Shown here: piece by piece, positions 55,999 to 64,000 of the stretch | How the letters are laid out: each line of letters opens with the position of its first letter | Position numbering within the stretch: the stretch's first letter is position 1 | NCBI GenBank assembly: GCA_049299895.1 | Contig: JBAQYF010000014.1 | Location: forward strand, 1 to 64,000 | DNA length: 64,000 nt | Source of the DNA: CAIYYO01 sp049299895 | Lineage (GTDB): Archaea > Altiarchaeota > Altiarchaeia > IMC4 > QMZM01 | Direction: 5' to 3' | Notes under the pieces: model-generated | Told to the model about the DNA's origin: nothing | The model's input: only the letters and a program-made list of their open reading frames with translations | Databases searched by the model: none | Made by a program: the position numbers and the translations under genes

Positions 55999-56214
55999 CT
56001 ATACATACCTTTTTGCAAGATCAATATTTATCCTGTCAGCTATCCGATCCGCTTTCTCCTGCGTCATCTTCGAGTTTTCCAGCCCTTTTTCAATGACCCG
56101 GATCCGTTCCATCTTCTCCTTGAGAATTCTCTCTACGAAAAGTGAAAGATCAATATCCGAGGCCTTAGCCAGGAATTCCGCGTCTTTCGGTATTTTAACA
56201 TGCAAATCAGCCAT
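55999..56214 (-). CDS. VapB-type antitoxin, pair 4
   Basis: The 71-residue protein starts MADLHVKIPKDAEFLAKASD, very like pair 1 (MAEIIVKIPREL), and has the tail SKMTQEKADRIADRINIDL also like pair 1 (SKMTQKQADSLADEV). Pairs 1 and 4 are therefore closest relatives. Confidence 0.82.
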   Translation of the reverse strand: MADLHVKIPKDAEFLAKASDIDLSLFVERILKEKMERIRVIEKGLENSKMTQEKADRIADRINIDLAKRYV

Positions 56215-56289
56215 AGCTTATATATAATGGAATATATACTTTAAAATAACTCACGATACCAAAGAAGGCTGCGAAGAAATAGACGGAAT

Positions 56290-56320
56290 GAAAAAATGGC
56301 TCCTGACAACGCCCGGATAA
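56290..56320 (+). pseudogene. 3' remnant of a DUF4143 ATPase gene
   Basis: AAATGGCTCCTGACAACGCC reproduces the last codons (KWLLTTP) of both ATPase genes, followed by a stop and CCTAAAGGACCTAAAAAG as after them. No other part of an ATPase gene is left here. An ATPase thus once stood directly upstream of the intact glycosyltransferase. Confidence 0.8.
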
Positions 56321-56339
56321 ACCCTAAAGGACCTAAAAA

Positions 56340-56367
56340 GTATTTATTTCAATCAGAACATAAATAC
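56340..56367 (+). promoter_or_regulatory. inverted repeat at the intact glycosyltransferase promoter
   Basis: GTATTTAT-TTCAATCAGAAC-ATAAATAC, 35 bp before the TTG start. The same 8-12-8 structure occurs in R1, R2, R3, R4 and the promoter-only copy; R5 has only the left arm. It may be the TATA region, an operator or a recombination site. Confidence 0.7.
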
Positions 56368-56374
56368 ATAAGTC

Positions 56375-57283
56375 TTGAAAATCCTAGTCGCGATCCCCGC
56401 ATACAACGAAGAGACCGGCATAGGCTCGGTCGTCCTAAGATCCAAGAAATACGCGGACAAAGTGATTGTCGTCGATGACGGGAGCACGGACAAGACGGCT
56501 GAAACCGCCGAACTCGCAGGCGCGGAAGTGATCAGGCACCACAAGAACGGCGGATACGGCTCATCCATCAAATCCTGCTTCGAATACGCAAGAAAACACT
56601 CTCCATCAGTTCTCGTGATCCTCGACGGAGACGGGCAGCACAACCCGGACTGCATGCCGAAATTGGTCAATCCGATCCTATCCGGGGAAGCGGACATAGT
56701 GATCGGATCAAGGTTCCTTGAAACCAAAAGCGAGATACCCGCCTACCGGAAAGCAGGCATGAAAGTCCTCGATACGTTAACCAACATAGGCACCGGCAAG
56801 GCAAAGAACGTCTCAGACAGCCAAAGCGGATACAGGACGTATTCGCCCAAAGCCTACAACAACCTAAACCTATCCGAGACCGGAATGGGAACGGGATCAG
56901 AGATACTAATACAGGCAGACGAACAAAAACTAAAGATCAAAGAAGTCCCGATCAAGGTAAGATACGACACGGGGAAGTCCTCAGAACACCCTGTAACACA
57001 CGGGATACATGTTGTGATGGCGATCATACGCGTCATAAGCCAGAGAAGGCCGCTGTTCTTTTTTGGAGTATCGGGGACGGTGATGCTACTCGGGGGGCTT
57101 GCGGTTGGGTGGCACGTACTCGATGTATTTAACCGGAGTAATGCACTGGCAGTTGGGAATGCATTGATAGCGGTGACGTTGACGATTACTGGAATGTTCA
57201 CAATGCTGACCGGGGTAATACTCTATTCATTAGAAGACTCGATGCAGAGAGTAGTGGGGAAAAACAATCGAGATAGATTATAA
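56375..57283 (+). CDS. family 2 glycosyltransferase, dolichol-phosphate-sugar synthase-like
   Basis: The 302-residue protein starts with TTG (KILVAIPAYNEETGIGS). Family GT2 motifs are VIVVDDGSTDKTAE, the metal site LDGDGQHNPD and GSRFLETKSEIPAYRKAGMK. Two C-terminal membrane helices (LFFFGVSGTVMLLGGLAVG and ALIAVTLTITGMFTMLTGVIL) anchor it. It probably moves a sugar from a nucleotide donor to dolichol phosphate for surface glycan assembly. It is the only intact copy of the sequence repeated five to six times upstream and the first gene of the glycan operon. Confidence 0.87.
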   Translation: MKILVAIPAYNEETGIGSVVLRSKKYADKVIVVDDGSTDKTAETAELAGAEVIRHHKNGGYGSSIKSCFEYARKHSPSVLVILDGDGQHNPDCMPKLVNPILSGEADIVIGSRFLETKSEIPAYRKAGMKVLDTLTNIGTGKAKNVSDSQSGYRTYSPKAYNNLNLSETGMGTGSEILIQADEQKLKIKEVPIKVRYDTGKSSEHPVTHGIHVVMAIIRVISQRRPLFFFGVSGTVMLLGGLAVGWHVLDVFNRSNALAVGNALIAVTLTITGMFTMLTGVILYSLEDSMQRVVGKNNRDRL

Positions 57284-57286
57284 GAA

Positions 57287-58285
57287 ATGAATTCTCTACC
57301 ATTCATCTCAGTCGTGGTCGTGGTCCGAAACGGGGGGCGCTACATGCGCGCCTGCATGGATTCTCTAGTCGACCTGGATTATCCGCACGACCTCTACGAG
57401 ATACTGATCGTCGACGGAGCATCCACTGACGATACGCGTTCTATAATAGAAGAATATATAAAAAAATCTCCTGCTCAGCGGATAGTTCTCTTATCAAATG
57501 ATAAGAAATACATTGCTCCTGGGAGGAACATCGGGCTATCGGAATCAAAAGGAAAATACGTCGCCTATACAGACGCCGACTGTGTCGTAGACAAAAACTG
57601 GCTTACGGCTCTTGCAAAAGGGATGACGGAAGCCGGAAAAGACGTGGTCGCGGTAGGCGGTCCGAATCTAATCTTCAAGGACGATCCATTCTTCGCTCAA
57701 GCAGTCGGATACATGCAGGAGACCTTCTTTGGTTCAGGCGGCTCTCCTCAATCCTATCACATAGACAAGCCGGAATACGTGTACTCCATTCCAAACTGCA
57801 ATGTTCTGTACAACAAGGAACTAATGGGCGGTGAAAGATACGACGATGCTTTCAACGTCGGCGAAGACTGCGAATACAATTATCGTCTGAATTCTCTTGG
57901 CAAGAAATTCCTATACCTGCCTTCTGCCATAGTCTGGCATCACCGCAGGGACAATCTGAAAGATTTCTTCCGCAGCATGATGGCATACGGGGAAGCAGCC
58001 TATCGAGTATCCAAAAAACATAAGAAACCAGTGCGCTTTTACACGCTTATTCCTTCGCTTGCGATAGTTGCGGTACTATTGGCAGTCCCTCTGATACTAC
58101 TTTTTCCATTTCTCCTATGGGCGTATTTATTTGTTTTCGCCCTATATTCTTTAGGAGCGCTTGCGGCAGCATCATACGTTTACGGAAAGACCAAGGATAT
58201 ACGGTCCCTAATGGTTCTATTCCTTTTGCCCGTGCAGCACACGGCATACGGCCTCGGATTCTTCCGCGGCATTATCAAAAAATGA
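57287..58285 (+). CDS. family 2 glycosyltransferase with C-terminal membrane helices
   Basis: The 332-residue protein has ISVVVVVRNGGRYMRACMDS, LIVDGASTDDTRSI, the DxD-like YTDADCVVD and the acceptor-side DEDxEYN-type motif (VGEDCEYNYRL), plus RRDNLKDFFRSMMAYG. Two or three hydrophobic segments (LIPSLAIVAVLLAVPLILLF and following) end the protein. Similar enzymes add sugars to lipid-linked oligosaccharides. It starts 3 bp after the previous gene and overlaps the next by 4 bp. Confidence 0.86.
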   Translation: MNSLPFISVVVVVRNGGRYMRACMDSLVDLDYPHDLYEILIVDGASTDDTRSIIEEYIKKSPAQRIVLLSNDKKYIAPGRNIGLSESKGKYVAYTDADCVVDKNWLTALAKGMTEAGKDVVAVGGPNLIFKDDPFFAQAVGYMQETFFGSGGSPQSYHIDKPEYVYSIPNCNVLYNKELMGGERYDDAFNVGEDCEYNYRLNSLGKKFLYLPSAIVWHHRRDNLKDFFRSMMAYGEAAYRVSKKHKKPVRFYTLIPSLAIVAVLLAVPLILLFPFLLWAYLFVFALYSLGALAAASYVYGKTKDIRSLMVLFLLPVQHTAYGLGFFRGIIKK

Positions 58286-59730
58286 AGATATACTTACTTA
58301 ACCCGCCATACATGCCCCACTTCGGCAGGGGCGCAAGATGGCAGGATACCGGACGAGGGGGAACACTCTATTATCCAATCTGGCTCTCATATGCAACGGC
58401 CCTCCTGGAAACAAAGTACGAATGCAGGCTGGTAGACTCTCCCGCATGGGACTGGGACAGGAAAGCGACGATCGAAGACATAAAAAAATACAAGCCCGAC
58501 CTTGTCATACTAGACAGCAGTTTCCCTTCCATGGGAAACGACATCTCAGTCGCAGCGGACATAAAAAAGGAATATCCCGTAAAGACCGTGCTTGTAGGTC
58601 CTCCCGCTTCGCAGTTTTCTGAAAAGATACTGGAAGACCAAGGGATCGACTATGTAGCGCGATGGGAATACGACTACACTCTTCTTGAACTAGCAGATGC
58701 ATTGGAACAAAAAAAGGATCTCTCCGATATCAAGGGGCTTTCCTACAAGAAAGGAGAACAAATAATACATAATCCTGATCGCCCTTTCACAACCTCGGAA
58801 GAACTGGATGCTATTCCATTCGTCTCAAAGATATACAAAAAGCACCTGAAGATAAAAGACTACTTCCTCGGGCAATCGCTCTACCCAGAAGTACAAATAT
58901 TCATCGGCCGAGGCTGCCCCAATCAATGCACGTTCTGCTCATGGCCCCAGACGCTCTCAGGCAGGAAATACCGCGTCCGCAGCGTACCAAACGTATTAGA
59001 CGAACTACAATGGATCGAAAAGAACCTGCCTGAAGTCAAAGAAGTATTCTTCGAAGACGACACCTTCACCGTAGATAAGAAAAGAGTGCTCGAATACACC
59101 AAAGGATACCACGATCGCAAGCTCAAAGTCACATGGGCCTGCAATGCAAGGGCCACGCTGGACCTGGAGACCATGCAGGCCATGAAAAAGGCAAACTGTA
59201 GGCTCCTAATCGTAGGCTACGAATCAGGGAACCAGCAGATACTAAAGAACATAAAGAAAGGAACCACGATCGAACAGATGAAGTCCTTCGCCAAGAATGC
59301 GAGGAAGGCAGGCTTGCTTGTTCACGGGGACTTTATCATCGGCCTGCCCGGTGAAACAAAGGAAACAATACAGGAAACAAAGAAGATCATCAAGGAAACA
59401 AGGCCAGAGATCCTGCAGGTAGCGGTCGCATCACCATTCCCCGGAACTGAGTTCTTCAACTGGTGCAAGCAGAATAATTACCTTCTAACAGAAGACCCCA
59501 ACCAGTTTCTTGACGAACAAGGACACCAGAAGACGATCATATCATATCCGCAGCTGACAAAAGAGGAAATGGTCAAAGAGGTTGATCAGATCCTGAAAGA
59601 ATATTATGTTACGCCGAGATATGTGCCGCTGGCGTTAAGGCAGATCATGAGAAAGAACGGCGTACAGGAATTCAAAAGGCTGTGGTTCTCGACGAAGATG
59701 TTCCTCGGGTATGTGAAACAGAGAAAATAA
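58282..59730 (+). CDS. B12-binding radical SAM protein
   Basis: The 482-residue protein starts at MKIYLLNPPYMPHFGRGARW, chosen for the ATGA overlap with the previous gene; the longer frame overlaps that gene without support. Residues 1-150 are a cobalamin-binding-like Rossmann domain (LVILDSSFPSMGNDISVAAD). The SAM-cluster motif is CPNQCTFC (GRGCPNQCTFCSWPQTL), followed by FEDDTFTVDKKRV and LIVGYESGNQQILKN. Such enzymes often methylate or rearrange sugars, lipids or hopanoids; in this glycan operon a modification of the sugar or lipid carrier is likely. Confidence 0.85.
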   Translation: MKIYLLNPPYMPHFGRGARWQDTGRGGTLYYPIWLSYATALLETKYECRLVDSPAWDWDRKATIEDIKKYKPDLVILDSSFPSMGNDISVAADIKKEYPVKTVLVGPPASQFSEKILEDQGIDYVARWEYDYTLLELADALEQKKDLSDIKGLSYKKGEQIIHNPDRPFTTSEELDAIPFVSKIYKKHLKIKDYFLGQSLYPEVQIFIGRGCPNQCTFCSWPQTLSGRKYRVRSVPNVLDELQWIEKNLPEVKEVFFEDDTFTVDKKRVLEYTKGYHDRKLKVTWACNARATLDLETMQAMKKANCRLLIVGYESGNQQILKNIKKGTTIEQMKSFAKNARKAGLLVHGDFIIGLPGETKETIQETKKIIKETRPEILQVAVASPFPGTEFFNWCKQNNYLLTEDPNQFLDEQGHQKTIISYPQLTKEEMVKEVDQILKEYYVTPRYVPLALRQIMRKNGVQEFKRLWFSTKMFLGYVKQRK

Positions 59731-59731
59731 A

Positions 59732-60763
59732 ATGAAGATAGCGATTCTTGTCCCGAATTTCACGGAATATGATGGCAGCGCCAGAATAGCAAAAGAGCAA
59801 GCCAAAGATTTGCTTAAAGAAGGTAATTCAGTAACCATATTCACACTGAACGCGGATATGGATGCTGAAGGGGTAGACCTTGTGGTTATGGGTATGCCCA
59901 AGTCTCTTTTCTGGCAGAGAGTGTATCGGCTGGCTATGCCTTTTGATCCAATTAAAACTCTCAAGTGGCTGCCTGAATTAAAGGGCTTTGACCGGGTCAT
60001 AGTCCATCTATATCCACTGACATGGTTTGGGTTCCTCAGTAAAAAAATATACGGCACGCATTATACTTTTTGGTATCATGGCATCATGGACCCCCAGTTC
60101 TTCCCTCGTGCTCATGAGAAACTATATATAAACTCACAAATATTCCTAACGAAGCTCACTGTGAAGAACGCTGACCGATCGGTTGCGGTCAGCAAATACG
60201 CCCAAGGAGAGTTCAAAAGATACACTGGTCTTGAAAGCGAAATACAATACAATAAAGTAGATCTAAAAAACTTCAAACCAGGTATTGACGGAAAACCAAT
60301 AAGAGAAAAATACGGCTTAAGCGATGATCCAGTAATCCTATTTGTGGGTGCTCTCAGACCCTGTAAGGGAGTAGACCTGTTGATACAAGCCTACAAGAAA
60401 GTAAAAGAGAGAATGCCTCAGGTCAGGCTCCTTATTGTCGGAAAGCCTGATTATCCCTACTTTTACAGAAAACTCAAGGATATGAGCGATGACTCAGTGA
60501 CTTTTGTTGAGTACGTTCAAAACGAGCTTTTGCCTAATTATTACTCTGCATGTGATATATATGCAAGTTGTTCCCTCTGGGAAGCGCATAACGTTCCAGT
60601 CCTGGAAGCGCAGGCGTGCGGTAAATTTGTGGTAACGTTTGATTTCGAGTTCTTCAAGGAAGAAGTCGATTCAAATGGGACACTTGTTGAAAAAGGTAAC
60701 ATAAACAAGTTCGCACAGGCCTGCATAGACAAATTATTTGAGGTGCGCGGTGATCTCAGATGA
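59732..60763 (+). CDS. GT4-type glycosyltransferase
   Basis: The 343-residue GT-B protein has an N-terminal acceptor domain (IAILVPNFTEYDGSARIAKEQA), and the donor domain VILFVGALRPCKGVDLLIQA with EAHNVPVLEAQACGKFVV (E-x7-E). It starts 1 bp after the previous stop and overlaps the next start by 4 bp. Confidence 0.87.
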   Translation: MKIAILVPNFTEYDGSARIAKEQAKDLLKEGNSVTIFTLNADMDAEGVDLVVMGMPKSLFWQRVYRLAMPFDPIKTLKWLPELKGFDRVIVHLYPLTWFGFLSKKIYGTHYTFWYHGIMDPQFFPRAHEKLYINSQIFLTKLTVKNADRSVAVSKYAQGEFKRYTGLESEIQYNKVDLKNFKPGIDGKPIREKYGLSDDPVILFVGALRPCKGVDLLIQAYKKVKERMPQVRLLIVGKPDYPYFYRKLKDMSDDSVTFVEYVQNELLPNYYSACDIYASCSLWEAHNVPVLEAQACGKFVVTFDFEFFKEEVDSNGTLVEKGNINKFAQACIDKLFEVRGDLR

Positions 60764-61806
60764 ACAATCTTATACGAGACTATAACATCCATGATGTTGT
60801 TTCCATGAGGATAGTCTATGCGGAGAACCTGGCGAAACGTTTAATAGGCAATACGCGAGTTGAATACGAAAATTTTGAGGTTCCTTCTATCAATGAACCC
60901 GACATAACGGTGCGTTTAGGTAGGTTTAAGGGAAAAAAAGAAGGCTGCCGGATACAAGACAATAAGTACTATGTGCGTGAAGGTTATCTATTCTGCGAAG
61001 ATTCCTACCGGGGGGCTAAATGGAAAATAGAACTAAATGGGCTAAACACCGATAAAATCGAACTAAATGTTTCCTTCAACTCGATAGCAAGCCTAAGCAT
61101 CTCAGGTTATGTCCTAGATCCCTTGCTGAATATCATCTTATGCAGAAAAGGGCTGTCGCTCGTCCATGCATCAGGGGCCTGCAATAACGGCAGAGCGTAC
61201 CTCTTCACTTCCCAGGGCGGTGGCGGGAAGACATCAACGGCCCTGAGCCTTACTGAGAAAGGATTTGATTTTATGGGAGATAACTATATGATTCTTGACA
61301 GGGGGCATGCGTTAGGGTTCTTGTCCCCGCTGAATGTATTCTCATTCAATCTCCTTCCTTCTCTGAAAAAGAGCCTGGGAACTAGGAAATCTATGGAATA
61401 CCAAATGAAGGATTCCTTGCATAAAGCAGCCGGCCTGAGGATCGTTACAAAGGTTAATCCCAAAGATGTTTTCAGAACCAAGGCTAACCGGCAGAAACTT
61501 AAGGCAGTGTTTCAGCTGGTTCCAAGAGAAAAAACAAAAATAGGACCAATAACTATTGATGACCTATGCGAGCGCATGACTTGGAACATGAGGTTTGACT
61601 CTCTTTTCTTCGAGAAATATTTAATGGAATATTCCTACATTTTTCCAGAAAGTGCGCTTGCCTCCCACTGGAAAGTCTACTGCAAGAACCTGATGCGCAA
61701 TCTTGGAATAGACGCTAATCTATACCTGGTAGATGTGCCGAAAAAATACGATCAAGAGACTTTTTCAGAGATTTATCGGAAGGTGGAGGAAAATGGAAAA
61801 GCGTGA
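60760..61806 (+). CDS. HPr-kinase-like P-loop protein, first of tandem pair
   Basis: The 348-residue protein has the central segment LVHASGACNNGRAYLFTSQG then GGGKTSTALSL (P-loop) and FDFMGDNYMILD, like the C-terminal kinase domain of HPr kinase and of HprK-like proteins beside biosynthetic operons. The P-loop is QGGGGKTS, with Ser in place of the first Gly/Ala. No HPr or PTS is present, so the substrate must differ; phosphorylation of a small molecule or sugar acceptor is possible. Nothing firm can be said of its role. Confidence 0.65.
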   Translation: MNNLIRDYNIHDVVSMRIVYAENLAKRLIGNTRVEYENFEVPSINEPDITVRLGRFKGKKEGCRIQDNKYYVREGYLFCEDSYRGAKWKIELNGLNTDKIELNVSFNSIASLSISGYVLDPLLNIILCRKGLSLVHASGACNNGRAYLFTSQGGGGKTSTALSLTEKGFDFMGDNYMILDRGHALGFLSPLNVFSFNLLPSLKKSLGTRKSMEYQMKDSLHKAAGLRIVTKVNPKDVFRTKANRQKLKAVFQLVPREKTKIGPITIDDLCERMTWNMRFDSLFFEKYLMEYSYIFPESALASHWKVYCKNLMRNLGIDANLYLVDVPKKYDQETFSEIYRKVEENGKA

Positions 61807-62836
61807 CTACGATCTCCACGGGATCCTAAGCTTCAGGATAAACCGGGAAAAAGTATGCGGCTGGATTGATGGAATAAACCTGAAGCTTCATTATTTTGAA
61901 ACAGCTAAAGAAATAGACCCGGATATCACTCTGAACATAGCTCCTTTTACTCCTGATCTGGACGGCACATTCTCCGTGGACCACAAATACTATGCAAAGG
62001 AAGACTATCTATATTGCAAAGACTCTGAAGGGGGTAATAAGTGGCAGTTTGAAGTATCAGGATTTGAGAGCGGCAAGATAAAAATAAATTACAACGGCAA
62101 AACGGCAGGCAAGGTAAACAATAGGATCAATCCTGATTTCATCGCCCAGAACATCCTTTTGAGATTCGTTGAATATGCCTTGGCAGGAAAAGGGTATCTT
62201 CTACTGCACGCGGCAGGCGTGAGCAAGGACGGCAAAGCAGTTATCATTGTGGGACGAGGAGGTACATACAAGACAAGCATCTGCATGGAACTGCTAAGAA
62301 GCGGCTATCACTTCTTGGGAGACGACCATGTAATACTTAAAGGGGATAAAGCCTACAGTTTTCCCATGGGTCTTTCAGTGTTCTCATACATGTACCACAA
62401 TATGGCCGATGAGACCTCATGGACCATAACGAAAAAGGCGAAATTGCTGAGGGATGTAAACAAAGGAAGAAAGTCGGAAGTCAAAATAGAAGACGAATCG
62501 GTGATAGGGGATATATGCTTCATATCCCGGACCAATAAAACAGGGATACGAAAGAAGCAGATATCTATACCTCAGGCAGCAGAAAAAATGGCAATAGACA
62601 ACCGCCTGGAGGACTACATCAGCTTAGGCTGTATGAATATACGTTCCGGTCCACTATTTAAGTTCTTCTCGGCCTATTCATATCTATTTCCTAAAAGTGA
62701 GATTTCTAATGAGATGAACGTGCAGAAAGACCATGCAAAAACGATTCTCAAAGATAAGATAATATACGAGCTAGAAATACCTGAAGATTATTGTCCTGGC
62801 TTGGCAAAGGAAATGATTGAACAAATAAACCAATGA
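61793..62836 (+). CDS. HPr-kinase-like P-loop protein, second of tandem pair
   Basis: The 347-residue protein starts at MEKRDYDLHGILSFR (ATG 61793, after AGGTGGAGG; the start overlaps the previous gene by 14 bp). It is a diverged paralogue of the preceding protein: ALAGKGYLLLHAAGVSKDGK, P-loop GRGGTYKTSICMEL (Tyr where Gly normally precedes Lys) and FLGDDHVIL with two Asp. Both have the same total length. They may act as a heterodimer. The next gene overlaps by 4 bp. Confidence 0.65.
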   Translation: MEKRDYDLHGILSFRINREKVCGWIDGINLKLHYFETAKEIDPDITLNIAPFTPDLDGTFSVDHKYYAKEDYLYCKDSEGGNKWQFEVSGFESGKIKINYNGKTAGKVNNRINPDFIAQNILLRFVEYALAGKGYLLLHAAGVSKDGKAVIIVGRGGTYKTSICMELLRSGYHFLGDDHVILKGDKAYSFPMGLSVFSYMYHNMADETSWTITKKAKLLRDVNKGRKSEVKIEDESVIGDICFISRTNKTGIRKKQISIPQAAEKMAIDNRLEDYISLGCMNIRSGPLFKFFSAYSYLFPKSEISNEMNVQKDHAKTILKDKIIYELEIPEDYCPGLAKEMIEQINQ

Positions 62837-63906
62837 AAGAGGTATGCATCATCGGGGGAGGACTCGGCCCGCACTACAATGAAGCAATGGCCAATCAAAT
62901 AAAAGTAATCTCTAAGAGGTTTAACGCCCCTGTACTCACCTGCAATGATATTGGCTGGAAACCTTTTCTTTCTGATGGCCGCTACATTATAATTAATTCT
63001 AGGTTCCTAATGAGAAGGACGCCCGTCCTCTCGATCATCAACGGAGCATTCCTTTTCCTTGCGATAAAACTATATCAAAGAAGATTCAAAACAATTCTCC
63101 TCTCCGGCGGGATAGAAGGGGAATTCATCGGATATCTTCCGTTGGAAAAATGCATTCCTCTTATAGCTTCAATAGATCCATGTAACTCAAAACTTTTGGA
63201 AAAGATCACGAAATACGGGCCGAGAGTAAAAAAGATAATCGCACAGAGCAAAAAGGTAAGACATTTACTCCAAGCAGATGGGATAAAAGAAGAAAAAATC
63301 GAGATGCTTTACCCGGTTATCGACTATGATCTTTTCCCCTATTCCGAACCCTCCCCAATGGAAGAGTTTCGCATACTCTTCGCAAGCTCGCCAAACCTGG
63401 AAGCTCCTGGAGAGGACAACTTCACAGACAAGGGAGTTCCGCTGCTTCTGGAAGCATTCAAGGAATTCTCCAAAATTCACAAATCCCGGCTTATACTGGT
63501 CTGGCGAGGCAAATACAGAAAGCAGTTGGACTCCAAATTAAACGAATTAGGCCTCAAAAATGTGGAAGTAATAGATGGTAATGTGGATATGCCTAAGATA
63601 TATTCAGGCGTGCATGTTACTATGATCCCATTTATCAATCTGAAAAGAAGCCCTGATATTCCTTCGACTGCAATTGAATCCTTAGCATCCGGAAGACCTG
63701 TAATAGCTACAAAGGTCGCCGAGATAAGCGAGATTATAACCAATAATAATTGTGGCGTAGCAGCTGATGTTACCTTGGAAAGTTTATTGGAATCATTGAA
63801 TAAATGCAAGCAAGAATATGATACATATAGGCAAAACTGCAGGCCTACCTTTTGTAATCTTTTCGTCTACGACGAAAAAAACTTGATGAGGTTGTTGAAT
63901 GAATGA
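62833..63906 (+). CDS. GT4-type glycosyltransferase
   Basis: The 357-residue GT-B protein starts KEVCIIGGGLGPHYNEAMAN and has a C-terminal donor domain: RILFASSPNLEAPGEDNFTD, GVPLLLEAFKEF, VHVTMIPFI and STAIESLASGRPVIATKVAE. The E-x7-E region is present as TAIESLASGRP. It lies in the same operon. Confidence 0.84.
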   Translation: MKEVCIIGGGLGPHYNEAMANQIKVISKRFNAPVLTCNDIGWKPFLSDGRYIIINSRFLMRRTPVLSIINGAFLFLAIKLYQRRFKTILLSGGIEGEFIGYLPLEKCIPLIASIDPCNSKLLEKITKYGPRVKKIIAQSKKVRHLLQADGIKEEKIEMLYPVIDYDLFPYSEPSPMEEFRILFASSPNLEAPGEDNFTDKGVPLLLEAFKEFSKIHKSRLILVWRGKYRKQLDSKLNELGLKNVEVIDGNVDMPKIYSGVHVTMIPFINLKRSPDIPSTAIESLASGRPVIATKVAEISEIITNNNCGVAADVTLESLLESLNKCKQEYDTYRQNCRPTFCNLFVYDEKNLMRLLNE

Positions 63907-63928
63907 ACCCAGTAATAATACACTTCAA

Positions 63929-64000
63929 ATGGCTAATTACCCCCTAGTATCAGTTATTGTGCCTGTGTATAATGAAGAGAAGAGGATCAGTGCGGCGCTG
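63929..64000 (+). CDS. family 2 glycosyltransferase (partial, runs off the window)
   Basis: From ATG 63929 the frame reads MANYPLVSVIVPVYNEEKRI and SAAL, the start of a GT2 enzyme. It begins 22 bp after the previous gene and continues past the window edge. Confidence 0.75.
   Translation, partial: MANYPLVSVIVPVYNEEKRISAAL

Noticed and set aside
58117..58281. 55-residue N-terminal extension of the B12 radical SAM protein
   Set aside because: It overlaps the upstream glycosyltransferase gene. The ATGA overlap at 58282 and the MKIYLLNPP start fit the family.

Overview
The window is from an archaeon, probably an uncultivated euryarchaeote-like lineage; I could not assign it more precisely. The evidence is archaeal: TATA-type promoters close to the start codons, T-rich terminators, a Trm-G10-type tRNA methyltransferase, a split archaeal glutamate synthase, NifI1/NifI2 PII proteins between nifH and nifD, and VapBC and DUF4143 modules. 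No methanogenesis genes are visible.

Positions 1-2300 hold the 3' remnant of an RHS/YD-repeat toxin gene, an MscL channel and a small membrane protein. Positions 2300-33600 form a large nitrogen block. It contains an Lrp-type regulator, an HdrBC-like iron-sulfur protein in one operon with three split glutamate synthase proteins, a lone glnK, a dihydroorotase-like gene, two amtB-glnK pairs and a cation/proton antiporter. On the minus strand follows one long operon nifH-I1-I2-D-K-B-E-V-modA-modB-modC. It has nifE but no nifN. Two different type I glutamine synthetases come next, with a structured intergenic region that may encode an RNA. A radical SAM protein, a HAD phosphatase, a second Lrp regulator, a stand-alone FMN glutamate-synthase-like protein and thioredoxin complete the block. 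Together these genes would bring in molybdate and ammonium, fix N2, sense the 2-oxoglutarate/ATP state through PII proteins, and assimilate ammonia by GS-GOGAT.

Positions 33600-47300 are mixed housekeeping and accessory genes: small envelope proteins, a MetF-like reductase, a divergent pair (HTH regulator and secreted protein) sharing two tandem operators, a DUF433 antitoxin with a toxin stub, acetolactate synthase, tRNA methyltransferase, an AT-rich single-chain restriction-modification enzyme, gatB, an ATP-grasp enzyme and a polytopic membrane protein.

Positions 47500-56370 are the most unusual part. Five decayed copies of the promoter and 5' end of a glycosyltransferase gene, plus one promoter-only copy, alternate with cargo: two AAA+/DUF4143 ATPases, four VapBC-type toxin-antitoxin pairs and a DUF2283 module with a broken partner. 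The array ends at the only intact glycosyltransferase gene (56375). Every copy begins at the same inverted repeat (8-bp arms, 12-bp spacer; the right arm is lost in one copy), and the decayed copies share one frameshift. This looks like repeated insertion or recombination at one gene start.

From 56375 to the window end a tightly packed operon encodes surface-glycan functions: two family-2 glycosyltransferases, a B12-type radical SAM enzyme, two GT4 glycosyltransferases, two tandem HPr-kinase-like P-loop proteins, and the start of another family-2 glycosyltransferase.
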